This document shows, in pieces, positions 6,795-14,169 of a DNA stretch of 16,693 bases. This stretch comes from Phycisphaerales bacterium (GTDB lineage: Bacteria > Pseudomonadota > Gammaproteobacteria > Competibacterales > Competibacteraceae): assembly GCA_014879435.1 (NCBI GenBank), contig JACSSB010000383.1, positions 1 to 16,693 on the forward strand. The letters run 5' to 3'. The translations under genes were made by a program, and so were the position numbers. The notes under the pieces were generated by a model. That model saw only the letters and a program-made list of their open reading frames with translations. It had not been told where the DNA came from and made no database searches. The stretch's first letter is position 1. The number at the start of each line of letters is the position of its first letter.

Positions 6795-7637
6795 TTGAGC
6801 GACCTCACCCCCTCACCGCCTCCAGTGGTCATGATCCTGGCGGGCAATGATCCCAGCGGCGGAGCCGGACTTGCGGCCGATATCACCACGATTGCTAGCC
6901 TGGGTTGCCATCCTGCTCCAGTCGTCACCGCTCTGACCGTGCAAGATACCCACAATATCCATATGCTGTTGCCGGTCAAGCCGGATTATGTGCTGGCCCA
7001 AGCACGCACGGTGCTGGAGGACATGCCGGTAGCAGCGATCAAGATCGGCCTCATCGGTAGCATCGAGAACATCGCTGCCCTGCACACTTTGCTGACCGCC
7101 TATCCTGATATCCCGGTCGTGCTCGATCCCATCTTGGCGGCGGGCGGCGGGGCCGAACTGGCCAGCCCACAATTGCTCGATGACCTAAGAACCCTGCTGC
7201 TACCACTGGTCACGGTCTTAACTCCCAACAGCGTCGAAGCACGCCGACTGGCGCCAGAAGCCGATACTTTGGAAGCCTGCGCCATGGCATTACTAGGATG
7301 CGGTTGCCGCTCCGTATTAATTACCGGCGGACACGAACCAGGTGAGGAAGTCGTCAACACCTTCTACGGCAATAACCGCCTTTTGGAGCGCCATCGCTGG
7401 CCGCGACTCTCTGGCTGTCATCATGGCTCCGGTTGTACTTTGGCCACCGCCATCGCCGCCCTATTGGCCCAGGGGCAATCCTTGGAATTTGAAGCGCTTA
7501 ACTCCATTGTGCGCCGCGCTCAAGACTACGCTTGGCACGCACTGCAAGCGAGCTACCGAGCTGGTGGCGGACAACTTCTGCCCGACCGTTTGTTCTGGAC
7601 ACGCAGTCAGAACAGCAATCAGAACAAACGCGTATAG
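6795..7637 (+). CDS. thiD: Hydroxymethylpyrimidine / phosphomethylpyrimidine kinase
   Basis: This 280-residue protein is a ribokinase-fold ThiD. ThiD phosphorylates hydroxymethylpyrimidine and then its monophosphate, supplying HMP-PP for thiamine synthesis in the cytoplasm. The N-terminal substrate motif is AGNDPSGGAGLAADI (16-30), and TALTVQDT (45-52) and VLDPILAAGGG (109-119) follow. The anion-hole motif with the catalytic Cys is HGSGCTLATAIAALLAQG (210-227), with Cys214. The start is TTG 6795, with GGAG 7 bases upstream. The first ATG in frame (6831) would remove the start of the first beta strand, so TTG is preferred. hemL follows 112 bp later with its own ribosome site. No thiE lies between thiD and hemL, so thiamine phosphate synthase must be encoded elsewhere. 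Confidence 0.93.
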   Translation: MSDLTPSPPPVVMILAGNDPSGGAGLAADITTIASLGCHPAPVVTALTVQDTHNIHMLLPVKPDYVLAQARTVLEDMPVAAIKIGLIGSIENIAALHTLLTAYPDIPVVLDPILAAGGGAELASPQLLDDLRTLLLPLVTVLTPNSVEARRLAPEADTLEACAMALLGCGCRSVLITGGHEPGEEVVNTFYGNNRLLERHRWPRLSGCHHGSGCTLATAIAALLAQGQSLEFEALNSIVRRAQDYAWHALQASYRAGGGQLLPDRLFWTRSQNSNQNKRV

Positions 7638-7643
7638 ACCCGC

Positions 7644-7664
7644 AAACCGCCAAATCCGGTTTTT
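7644..7664 (+). terminator. Weak possible terminator after thiD
   Basis: AAACCG (7644-7649) and CGGTTT (7657-7662) form a 6-bp stem around a 7-base loop, with five Ts spanning 7660-7664. It lies just past the thiD stop. The stem is short and part of the T-run is inside it, so termination would be partial at best and read-through into hemL is likely. Confidence 0.25.
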
Positions 7665-7749
7665 CGCAACCCGAAGAGCTGCCTATCGCGCTTCCTTGGG
7701 CGGCATCGATCAATAAATCGCTCAATCCTGTTTTCCAAGGAGATCTGCC

Positions 7750-9030
7750 ATGACCACTCGTTCCGAAACGCTGTTCATCGAAGCACAACACTACATTCCC
7801 GGTGGCGTCAACTCGCCAGTACGTGCCTTTCGCGGTGTCGGCGGTACACCCATCTTCTTCAAGCGTGGTGAAGGCGCTTATCTCTACGACGAAGATGGTC
7901 GCCGATACATCGATTACGTCGGCTCCTGGGGACCGATGATCGTGGGTCATGCTCATCCGACTGTGGTCCATGCCGTGCAGGCAGCTGCCGTCAATGGCCT
8001 GAGTTTCGGCGCACCTACCGAAATGGAAACGATCATGGCCCGGCGGATTTGCGAACTGGTCCCATCGATGGAGCTGACACGGATGTGCAATTCCGGCACC
8101 GAGGCCACCATGAGCGCCATTCGTCTGGCGCGCGGTGTGACTGGCCGCGACATCATCGTCAAGTTCGAAGGTTGCTACCACGGTCATTCCGATTCGCTGC
8201 TGATCAAAGCCGGTTCCGGGGCACTCACGCTGGGGGTGCCGACCTCGCCCGGTGTGCCCGCAGCACTGGCCGGGTATACCGTGACCCTGCCCTACAATAA
8301 TCTGCCGGAAGCGCAACAAGCTTTTGCCACGCTTGGCGAGAAAATCGCCGGAGTTATCGTCGAACCTGTGGCTGGTAACATGAATTGCATCCCCCCCGCG
8401 CCCGGTTTTCTGGCGGGGCTGCGCGAGCTGTGCACTCAGTACGATAGTGTGTTGATCTTCGATGAAGTCATGACCGGCTTCCGGGTAGCGCTGGGCGGGG
8501 CACAACAGCTTTATGGCGTGAATCCAGACATCACGACGCTGGGTAAGGTCATCGGCGGCGGAATGCCGGTCGGTGCTTTTGGCGGCAAGCGGGCGATCAT
8601 GGAACAGTTGGCGCCACTGGGACCGATTTATCAGGCGGGCACACTGTCAGGCAATCCGGTGGCACTAGCAGCCGGGCTGGCAACCCTGGATCTGATCGCC
8701 AAACCCCATTTTCATAGCGATCTCGCTGCCAAAACACAGCGGCTATGCGATGCATTGGTAGCTGCGGCGGGTGAGGCCGGTGTGCCGCTGACGGCGAATT
8801 ATGTGGGTGGAATGTTCGGGCTATTTTTCACCACAGAACAGGTGCGCTACTACGCACAGGCGACTGCCTGCGATCTGGAGCGATTCAAGGCTTTCTTTCA
8901 TGGAATGCTGGCCGAGGGAATCTACCTCGCACCCTCCGCCTTCGAGGCGGGATTCCTATCCTCGGCACATTCCGCAAGCGACCTGGACGCTACCGTCACC
9001 GCCGCGCGGCGCGTGTTCGCCCGCATTTAG
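7750..9030 (+). CDS. hemL: Glutamate-1-semialdehyde 2,1-aminomutase
   Basis: This 426-residue enzyme converts glutamate-1-semialdehyde to 5-aminolevulinate, the C5-pathway entry to haem and other tetrapyrroles, in the cytoplasm. It is a class III PLP aminotransferase-fold protein of the expected length. Landmarks are PGGVNSPVRAFRGVGGTP near the N-terminus, YVGSWGPMIVGHAHP, CNSGTEATMSAIRLAR, FEGCYHGHSD, the PLP aspartate in LIFDEVMTGFR and the Schiff-base lysine K266 in TTLGKVIGGGMPVGAFGG. The aminomutase-specific SWGP gating region and the C-terminal APSAFEAGFLSSAH are intact. AAGGAGA six bases before the ATG is a near-perfect ribosome site. thiD precedes it in the same direction. DsbB converges 39 bp downstream. 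Confidence 0.97.
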   Translation: MTTRSETLFIEAQHYIPGGVNSPVRAFRGVGGTPIFFKRGEGAYLYDEDGRRYIDYVGSWGPMIVGHAHPTVVHAVQAAAVNGLSFGAPTEMETIMARRICELVPSMELTRMCNSGTEATMSAIRLARGVTGRDIIVKFEGCYHGHSDSLLIKAGSGALTLGVPTSPGVPAALAGYTVTLPYNNLPEAQQAFATLGEKIAGVIVEPVAGNMNCIPPAPGFLAGLRELCTQYDSVLIFDEVMTGFRVALGGAQQLYGVNPDITTLGKVIGGGMPVGAFGGKRAIMEQLAPLGPIYQAGTLSGNPVALAAGLATLDLIAKPHFHSDLAAKTQRLCDALVAAAGEAGVPLTANYVGGMFGLFFTTEQVRYYAQATACDLERFKAFFHGMLAEGIYLAPSAFEAGFLSSAHSASDLDATVTAARRVFARI

Positions 9031-9069
9031 CATTCAACTGGGTGGGCTTCGGCGCTGGGTACGTGGTAT

Positions 9070-9603
9070 TCAGTGTCGCAACCGCCAGTTGCCGATGACA
9101 CCCGCCACTCCCAGTACGATAAACAGCAATAAAGTCCATTCTGGCATGCTGAAACCGAGCATGGTCCAGTCCACCCGAGCGCATTCGCCGGAACCGGTCA
9201 GTACCTCGCGCAGGGTTTCATTCAGTGGAAAGGCTTGCAGCATGTACTCCAGACTTGGCCCACACAGTGGCACCTGGTCCGGCGGAAGATGCTGCAGCCA
9301 GACATGCCGAGCGGCGATTCCGATACCGACTCCGGCGGCCAGTCCTATTATGATCCCGTAGCCTTTCGCCCCCCAACCACGCGGATTGTGCGCGGCTGCC
9401 ACAAAAAATATCAGTCCCACCAGCAGGAGCGCCAAGCGCTGAAAAATGCACAGCGGACAAGGCTCAAAACCTTGGAAATGCTGGACATAATAGGCAAAAC
9501 CCAGACCAGCGACGCATATCAGAAAACCTAGCCCATTCAACATCCGACGGGATAGCCACCCGCGCTGCGCCGACTGAACATCAATATATTGTAAATCCCT
9601 CAT
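9070..9603 (-). CDS. dsbB: Disulfide bond formation protein DsbB
   Basis: This 177-residue inner-membrane protein has four hydrophobic helices, at about 21-41, 57-72, 82-98 and 155-172. It has the two functional cysteine pairs: C49-C52 in CPLCIFQR, and C114 and C141 in the second periplasmic loop. DsbB reoxidises DsbA and passes the electrons to quinone. R56 just after the CxxC corresponds to the conserved quinone-site arginine. Start ATG 9603 has AGGCGG upstream; ATG at codon 21 (MLNGLGFLI) would also keep all four helices but has a poorer ribosome site. It is the last gene of a leftward run, 40 bp after the SelW-like gene. DsbA is not in the window. Confidence 0.94.
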   Translation of the reverse strand: MRDLQYIDVQSAQRGWLSRRMLNGLGFLICVAGLGFAYYVQHFQGFEPCPLCIFQRLALLLVGLIFFVAAAHNPRGWGAKGYGIIIGLAAGVGIGIAARHVWLQHLPPDQVPLCGPSLEYMLQAFPLNETLREVLTGSGECARVDWTMLGFSMPEWTLLLFIVLGVAGVIGNWRLRH

Positions 9604-9643
9604 AACCCGCCTAAAAATGATAAGTTTTTGTTAAAGACCAAGA

Positions 9644-9928
9644 TCAGCTTCGGCGATCCGAATGCCCCAGATCTCGCTCTGGCGCAATCTGGTCACGCAC
9701 TCGCTGCTTGACCTCCTTGGCCTCGGGAAAGCGTCCTTCCTGCTGACGCGACCAGATGAGTTCGTCACCGATCCGTATTTCGAATACCCCACCAGTACCC
9801 GGTTGCAATGCCACCTCACCCAATTCCTGTTCAAAGGTGGTCAATAATTCCTGCGCCAACCAAGCGGCCCGCAGCAACCAACGGCATTGCGTGCAATAAC
9901 GGATGCTCACTCGTGGTTTTTGTTCCAT
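9644..9928 (-). CDS. SelW/SelT/SelH (Rdx) family thioredoxin-like protein
   Basis: This 94-residue protein matches the Rdx family. It opens with a beta strand and the redox motif CTQC (Cys12-Cys15), which replaces the CxxU of selenoprotein W. LLRAAWLAQELLTTF follows, then LQPGTGGVFEI and the conserved turn DELIWSRQQEGRFPEAKEVKQRVRDQI. These are small thioredoxin-fold proteins, proposed to bind glutathione or act in thiol redox; their substrates are mostly unknown. The ATG has GAAGGA 6 bases upstream, and the start lies 10 bp after the mtgA stop, so the genes are co-transcribed. The reading frame is open further upstream to 10159, but that part overlaps mtgA in another frame and is not homologous. 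The tail after IAPERDL is probably disordered. Confidence 0.9.
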   Translation of the reverse strand: MEQKPRVSIRYCTQCRWLLRAAWLAQELLTTFEQELGEVALQPGTGGVFEIRIGDELIWSRQQEGRFPEAKEVKQRVRDQIAPERDLGHSDRRS

Positions 9929-9938
9929 GCCGTTTCCT

Positions 9939-10709
9939 TCACAAGCGTTCAAGAAAAGCCGTGCCGCCCAATTGCCGCATCTGTTGTTCGATCCAGCGCT
10001 GACGCTTGAGCACATAGGCCGAGGGCTGATCCACCCGGTAACGCTGTGGATTAGGCAACACCGCCGCCAACCGGGCTGCCTCCCTAGTGCTGAGTCGGGC
10101 AGCGGGCTTGTTGAAAAAACGCTGGCTGGCTGCCTCCACCCCAAAGGTGTATTCGCCAAATTCGGCGATATTCAAATAAACCTCCAAAATGCGTTGCTTG
10201 GGCCAACACAATTCCAACAGTACCGTAAACCACGCTTCCAGTCCCTTACGAATCCAGTCGCGCCCTGACCACAGAAACAGATTTTTCGCCACTTGCTGAC
10301 TGATCGTGCTGGCTCCACGTACCGATCGCCCGGCTTCGAAGTCGTCCAATACCTGCTGGATCTCGATGAAATCGAAGCCGTAATGATCGGGAAAACGCTG
10401 ATCCTCTGCAGCCATCACTGCTAAGGCTGCGGTGGGCGAGATCTGTTCATAAGGCATCCATCGATAGCGCACCGTCGTACCATCAGCCCATGCCGCCCGC
10501 AACCCCTCTTGCACCATGATGCTGGAGGTGGGAAGGGGTATCCAGCGCAGAATCAGTACCAGCGCCAGCGAGATCAAGACAAAACCCCACAGCAGCCACC
10601 AAAGCCCTCTACCGATGCGTCTGAGCCAACTATGTCGCGGCGGCGGTCGAATAGTGGTCTTGAATCGAAAGAGGCGCCCAAACAGACGCTCCTTCAGAAA
10701 ATTCCCCAC
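9939..10709 (-). CDS. mtgA: Monofunctional biosynthetic peptidoglycan transglycosylase
   Basis: This 256-residue, single-pass inner-membrane enzyme polymerises lipid II into glycan strands. A basic N-terminus leads into a membrane helix at about 35-57. The GT51 motifs follow in order: AEDQRFPDHYGFD with catalytic Glu102, RGASTISQQVAKNLFLW (131-147), RKGLEAW (154-160), KQRILEVYLNIAEFG (171-185) with the second Glu, and RLSTREAARLAAVLPNP. The start is GTG 10709, preceded by GGGGGTGG. It lies inside the end of the flavodoxin-like gene, a 16-base overlap, which indicates translational coupling. No ATG occurs before the membrane helix, so a GTG (or another rare start slightly later) is required. 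No transpeptidase domain is present, as expected for MtgA. Confidence 0.95.
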   Translation of the reverse strand: MGNFLKERLFGRLFRFKTTIRPPPRHSWLRRIGRGLWWLLWGFVLISLALVLILRWIPLPTSSIMVQEGLRAAWADGTTVRYRWMPYEQISPTAALAVMAAEDQRFPDHYGFDFIEIQQVLDDFEAGRSVRGASTISQQVAKNLFLWSGRDWIRKGLEAWFTVLLELCWPKQRILEVYLNIAEFGEYTFGVEAASQRFFNKPAARLSTREAARLAAVLPNPQRYRVDQPSAYVLKRQRWIEQQMRQLGGTAFLERL

Positions 10710-11161
10710 GCCACCCCCAAAGCCATGGTTTCACCCAGCTCCTCACACTGTCGCAATACTTCGGCGCTCAGCTCGCCACGGGCAATGATCGGATCGCACA
10801 CCGGTTTGAGTGGATAACCGCGGGCGATGCGCTCAATGCTGGTCAATGCTCCGCTACCGTCGTTGCCCGCGCTAATAAACACCGCATAAGGCAAACCGTT
10901 GATTTTGCCCTGGGCGGGATAATAGGTGCGATCCAGGAAATTTTTCATCGCACCGGACATATAGCCGAAGTTCTCTGGTGTGCCCAATAACAGACCCTGT
11001 GCCCACAATAGGTCATCCAGGCCCGTACGCAGTGCCATTTTCAATCGGGTTTCTACTTCGTCTACCCGGCGCGCACCACGTGCCACAGCCCGCGCCATCG
11101 CTCGAGTGTGGCCTGTTTGCGAATGATAAACGATCAACAGACGGTGGGTGGCGAAATTCAT
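10694..11161 (-). CDS. Flavodoxin-fold FMN protein (NAD(P)H-quinone/FMN reductase-like)
   Basis: This 155-residue protein has a flavodoxin fold. The phosphate loop is YHSQTGHTRAMA (12-23). GTPENFGYMSGAMKNFLDRT (60-79) is the flavin-ring loop typical of the WrbA/flavodoxin-like reductases, and SAGNDGSG (97-104) is the third flavin contact. Such proteins bind FMN and usually carry two electrons from NAD(P)H to quinones or other acceptors. The substrate cannot be read from the sequence. It is shorter than WrbA (about 200 residues) and lacks the WrbA tetramer insertion as far as I can see. The start ATG 11161 has no clear ribosome site at a normal distance. It heads the leftward run with mtgA (overlapping by 16 bases), the SelW-like gene and dsbB. 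Confidence 0.85.
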   Translation of the reverse strand: MNFATHRLLIVYHSQTGHTRAMARAVARGARRVDEVETRLKMALRTGLDDLLWAQGLLLGTPENFGYMSGAMKNFLDRTYYPAQGKINGLPYAVFISAGNDGSGALTSIERIARGYPLKPVCDPIIARGELSAEVLRQCEELGETMALGVAWGIF

Positions 11162-11183
11162 ACCTGAGTTTTCGGTTATTTAC

Positions 11184-11212
11184 TTGCCGTACCACAGGAT
11201 TTTCGCTATGGT
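11184..11212 (+). promoter_or_regulatory. Candidate promoter for infA
   Basis: TTGCCG (11184-11189, 4/6 to -35) and TATGGT (11207-11212, 4/6 to -10) are separated by the optimal 17 bp. They lie in the 96-bp gap between the divergent flavodoxin-like gene and infA. The leader would be about 40 bases. Confidence 0.4.
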
Positions 11213-11257
11213 TGCGCGTCTTTTTGAGACCAGAGACGGTTAGCAACGAGAGGAATT

Positions 11258-11476
11258 ATGTCGAAAGAAGACCACATTGAAATGGAAGGAACCGTGATCG
11301 ACACCCTGCCCAATACCATGTTCAGGGTGCAACTTGAAAACGGGCACATCGTCACCGCGCATATCTCCGGCCGCATGCGTAAAAACTATATTCGCATCTT
11401 GACCGGCGACAAGGTAAAAGTGGAACTGACCCCCTATGACCTGAGCAAGGGACGCATCATTTATCGCGGACGTTGA
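11258..11476 (+). CDS. infA: Translation initiation factor IF-1
   Basis: This 72-residue S1/OB-fold protein is IF-1 at its exact usual length: it opens MSKEDHIEMEGTVIDTLPN and contains GHIVTAHISGRMRKNYIRIL and the closing GRIIYRGR. IF-1 occupies the 30S A site during initiation with IF-2 and IF-3. GAGG precedes the ATG by 4 bases. It is a single gene facing clpA. In E. coli infA and clpA also converge, with serW between them; here the 80-bp gap has no tRNA. The stop codon lies inside a perfect 13-bp hairpin. Confidence 0.98.
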   Translation: MSKEDHIEMEGTVIDTLPNTMFRVQLENGHIVTAHISGRMRKNYIRILTGDKVKVELTPYDLSKGRIIYRGR

Positions 11477-11499
11477 GCGTCGCACTGACGCTCAACGTC
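11469..11499. terminator. Perfect 13-bp stem-loop overlapping the infA stop
   Basis: Positions 11469-11481 and 11487-11499 are perfectly complementary 13-base arms (GACGTTGAGCGTC and its complement) around the loop GCACT. The infA TGA (11474-11476) is inside the left arm. There is no T-run directly after it on either strand, so it is a very stable hairpin that may protect or terminate both convergent transcripts, not a classical intrinsic terminator. Confidence 0.6.
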
Positions 11500-11518
11500 G
11501 TCACTTCGAAACCGGACG

Positions 11519-11558
11519 CTTCATACCCGTCCAGGGTAGAAGTTGCCGATTTTTGTTT
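11519..11558 (+). terminator. Second stem-loop with downstream T-run between infA and clpA
   Basis: CTTC-a-TACCC (11519-11528) pairs with GGGTA-GAAG (11534-11542) around the loop GTCCA: nine pairs with one bulged A. A T-rich run (TTTTTGTTT, 11550-11558) follows 7 bases later. It could end infA transcription. In the other direction it lies 14 bp past the clpA stop. Confidence 0.45.
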
Positions 11559-13806
11559 AGGGCACCGCCTCCTCCTCGGCGATTTCTACCTGGAGGTCGT
11601 CGCCGCGCACGCTCACCAAGACATGACCACCGCTGGCCAAGCGGCCAAACAACAACTCCTCGGCTAAGCGGCGCTTGATGCTTTCTTGGATAATTCGCGC
11701 CATGGGCCGCGCACCCATCTTGGGATCATAGCCGTGCTCCGCCAACCAACTCCGCCCGTCATCGTCCACTTCCAGGGTCACTTTCTTCGATTCCAACTGG
11801 GCCTCCAGCTCGATCAGGAACTTGTCCACCACCTGCGCGATGACTGGTGGCGCCAGTGCCTTGAATTGGACGATGGCATCCAGCCGATTGCGAAATTCTG
11901 GAGAAAACAGACGTTTGATTGCCTCCATGCCGTCGCTGCTATGATCTTGGGTGGTAAACCCGATCGAGGCCCGATCCATCATTTCGGCACCGGCGTTGGT
12001 GGTCATCACAAGGATGACATTGCGAAAATCAGCCTTGCGACCATTGTTATCGGTCAGCGTACCGTGATCCATGACTTGCAACAGCAGATTGAACACATCC
12101 GGGTGCGCTTTCTCGACCTCATCCAAGAGCAGTACCGCATGCGGATGCTTGAGAATAGCATCGGTCAATAAGCCCCCCTGATCGAAACCCACATAACCCG
12201 GCGGGGCGCCGATCAGCCGCGATACCGTGTGCCGCTCCATGTATTCGCTCATGTCGAAGCGGATCAACTCGATACCCATGATCTGGGCAAGTTGGCGTGT
12301 GACCTCGGTCTTACCGACACCGGTTGGACCAGCAAACAGGAAACTGCCTATCGGTTTCTGTTCGCTGCCCAAACCCGCACGCGCCAGCTTGATGGCATTG
12401 GCCAGCGTGTCGATGGCTTCATTCTGGCCAAACACTACCAGTTTCAGATCACGCTCTAGGTTACGCAATACATCCTTGTCCGAAGAGGACACCGTCTTGG
12501 GCGGGATACGGGCGATCTTGGCGATGATGGTTTCGATATCACCCACGTTGATCACTTTCTTGCGCTTGGCGACAGGAAGCAGGCGCTGACTGGCACCGGC
12601 TTCGTCGATGACATCAATGGCCTTATCCGGCAGGTAACGGTCGTTGATATAGCGCGACGACAGATCTACCGCCGCACGCAGCGCTTTGTCGGTATATTTG
12701 ATGTCGTGGTGTTCCTCAAAGCGCGTCTTCAGTCCCCGTAGAATTTGGTAAGTTTCCTCCGGTGAAGGCTCAGTCACGTCGATCTTTTGAAAGCGCCGCG
12801 CTAGCGCCCGATCCTTCTCGAAAATGCCGCGATATTCCTGATAGGTGGTTGAACCGATGCATTTCAGTTCACCCGAAGCCAACACTGGCTTGATCAGATT
12901 CGAAGCGTCCATTACGCCACCGGAGGCAGCACCTGCACCGATGATGGTGTGAATCTCGTCAATAAACAACACCGCATGTTGTTCCTTGCGCAGTTGCGCT
13001 AGGACGGATTTCAAACGCTTCTCGAAATCGCCGCGATACTTGGTGCCCGCCACCACCGAACCCAGATCCAGGGCATAGATGGTCGCGTCGCGCAGCACAT
13101 CCGGAACTTCATCATCGACGATCATCTTGGCCAATCCCTCAGCGATAGCGGTCTTGCCGACTCCCGCTTCGCCAACGAGCAAGGGATTATTCTTGCGCCG
13201 CCGACAGAGGATCTGGATGGTGCGCTCGATTTCTTCACGCCGACCGATCAGGGGATCAATGCGCCCCTGTCGCGCCAATTCGTTCAGATTGGTCGCGAAA
13301 TTCTCCAGTGGCTTGGCATTCTGGTTCTCGGCGCCTTCTTCATTCTGTGGAGGGGCGGCATCTTGCTCGTCGGACACTTTGGAAATTCCGTGCGAGATAA
13401 AATTCACCACATCCAGTCGACTGATTTCCTGCTGTTTGAGGAAATAGACCGCTTGTGATTCCTGCTCGCCAAAAATAGCCACCAGCACATTGGCACCCGT
13501 GACTTCTTTGTTGCCGGAGGATTGCACATGCAATACCGCCCGCTGCAGTACCCGCTGGAAACCCAGGGTCGGCTGTGTTTCGCGCGAATCATCTGGCCCC
13601 AATAGCGGGGTATGGTCTCGAATGAACGCCTGCAAATCCCGTTTCAACTTATCCATGTTGGCCCCGCAGGCCCGCAATACTTCTGCCGCTGCAGGATTAT
13701 CCAGCAAGGCCAGCAACAGGTGCTCCACGGTCATAAACTCATGGCGCCGATCCCGTGCCTCGCGGAAAGCAAGATTGATGGAGAATTCCAGATCCTTGCT
13801 CAACAT
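11557..13806 (-). CDS. clpA: ATP-dependent Clp protease ATP-binding subunit ClpA
   Basis: This 749-residue AAA+ unfoldase feeds proteins to the ClpP peptidase in the cytoplasm. The N-domain (about 1-145), which binds ClpS, contains HEFMTVEHLLLALL. An acidic linker (about 144-168) leads to the first AAA+ module, with Walker A GEAGVGKT (212-219) and Walker B LFIDE (280-284). The second module has Walker A GPTGVGKT (493-500) and Walker B LLLDE (559-563), with the substrate pore loop GYVGF (537-541). ASIGF (613-617) is the ClpP-docking loop, IGF where E. coli ClpA has IGL. There is no ClpB-type middle coiled coil and no ClpX zinc domain, so it is ClpA. GAGGTG precedes ATG 13806. clpS ends 36 bp upstream in the same operon. 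ClpP is not in the window. Confidence 0.98.
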   Translation of the reverse strand: MLSKDLEFSINLAFREARDRRHEFMTVEHLLLALLDNPAAAEVLRACGANMDKLKRDLQAFIRDHTPLLGPDDSRETQPTLGFQRVLQRAVLHVQSSGNKEVTGANVLVAIFGEQESQAVYFLKQQEISRLDVVNFISHGISKVSDEQDAAPPQNEEGAENQNAKPLENFATNLNELARQGRIDPLIGRREEIERTIQILCRRRKNNPLLVGEAGVGKTAIAEGLAKMIVDDEVPDVLRDATIYALDLGSVVAGTKYRGDFEKRLKSVLAQLRKEQHAVLFIDEIHTIIGAGAASGGVMDASNLIKPVLASGELKCIGSTTYQEYRGIFEKDRALARRFQKIDVTEPSPEETYQILRGLKTRFEEHHDIKYTDKALRAAVDLSSRYINDRYLPDKAIDVIDEAGASQRLLPVAKRKKVINVGDIETIIAKIARIPPKTVSSSDKDVLRNLERDLKLVVFGQNEAIDTLANAIKLARAGLGSEQKPIGSFLFAGPTGVGKTEVTRQLAQIMGIELIRFDMSEYMERHTVSRLIGAPPGYVGFDQGGLLTDAILKHPHAVLLLDEVEKAHPDVFNLLLQVMDHGTLTDNNGRKADFRNVILVMTTNAGAEMMDRASIGFTTQDHSSDGMEAIKRLFSPEFRNRLDAIVQFKALAPPVIAQVVDKFLIELEAQLESKKVTLEVDDDGRSWLAEHGYDPKMGARPMARIIQESIKRRLAEELLFGRLASGGHVLVSVRGDDLQVEIAEEEAVP

Positions 13807-13842
13807 AACTCACACCTCGAATCGCACTGGGTAACTTCGGAC

Positions 13843-14169
13843 TTAGGCTTCTTCCATGGTACACAACAGCGGATGTTGATGCTGGCGGGAATATTCATTG
13901 ACCTGCACCACCTTGGTTTCCGCAATTTCGTGAGTGAAGACACCGCATACTCCTTGACCCCGAGTATGAACATGCAACATCACCTGAGTTGCCTTCTCCC
14001 GGTTCATCCCAAAAAACTGCTCCAGAATCCGCACCACGAACTCCATGGGAGTATAGTCATCGTTCAGCAGAACCACCTTATAGAGGGGGGGCTGCTTAAG
14101 TTCGGGTTTCGCTGGCTCAACTACCAGACCACGGTCTTGATCGGGAGTCGGTGAATATTCTTTGCTCAT
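13843..14169 (-). CDS. clpS: ClpS, ClpA adaptor for N-degron substrates
   Basis: This 108-residue adaptor binds the ClpA N-domain and delivers proteins with N-terminal Leu, Phe, Tyr or Trp. A flexible N-terminal tail of about 26 residues precedes the fold PPLYKVVLLNDDYTPMEFVV. The N-end-rule pocket residues N36, D37 and D38 and the histidine of MLHVHTRG (H68) are present, and the end EYSRQHQHPLLCTMEEA is typical. The start was set at ATG 14169 because it gives the usual family length (E. coli 106). In-frame ATGs at 14178 and further upstream exist, and none has a strong ribosome site, so the first few residues are uncertain. clpA follows after 36 bp. Confidence 0.96.
   Translation of the reverse strand: MSKEYSPTPDQDRGLVVEPAKPELKQPPLYKVVLLNDDYTPMEFVVRILEQFFGMNREKATQVMLHVHTRGQGVCGVFTHEIAETKVVQVNEYSRQHQHPLLCTMEEA

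Noticed and set aside
7498..8505. 335-codon minus-strand open frame opposite thiD and hemL
   Set aside because: It runs antisense to two well-identified genes, its translation is Cys/His/Gly-rich with no domain, and it has no ribosome site. It is a by-product of codon bias.
9929..10159. N-terminal extension of the SelW-like frame
   Set aside because: It overlaps mtgA in a different frame and has no family similarity, and a good ribosome site precedes ATG 9928.
11477..11556. tRNA-Ser between infA and clpA, as in E. coli
   Set aside because: The gap is only 80 bp and filled by two hairpins. No anticodon arm or TTCGA arm in a tRNA arrangement is visible.
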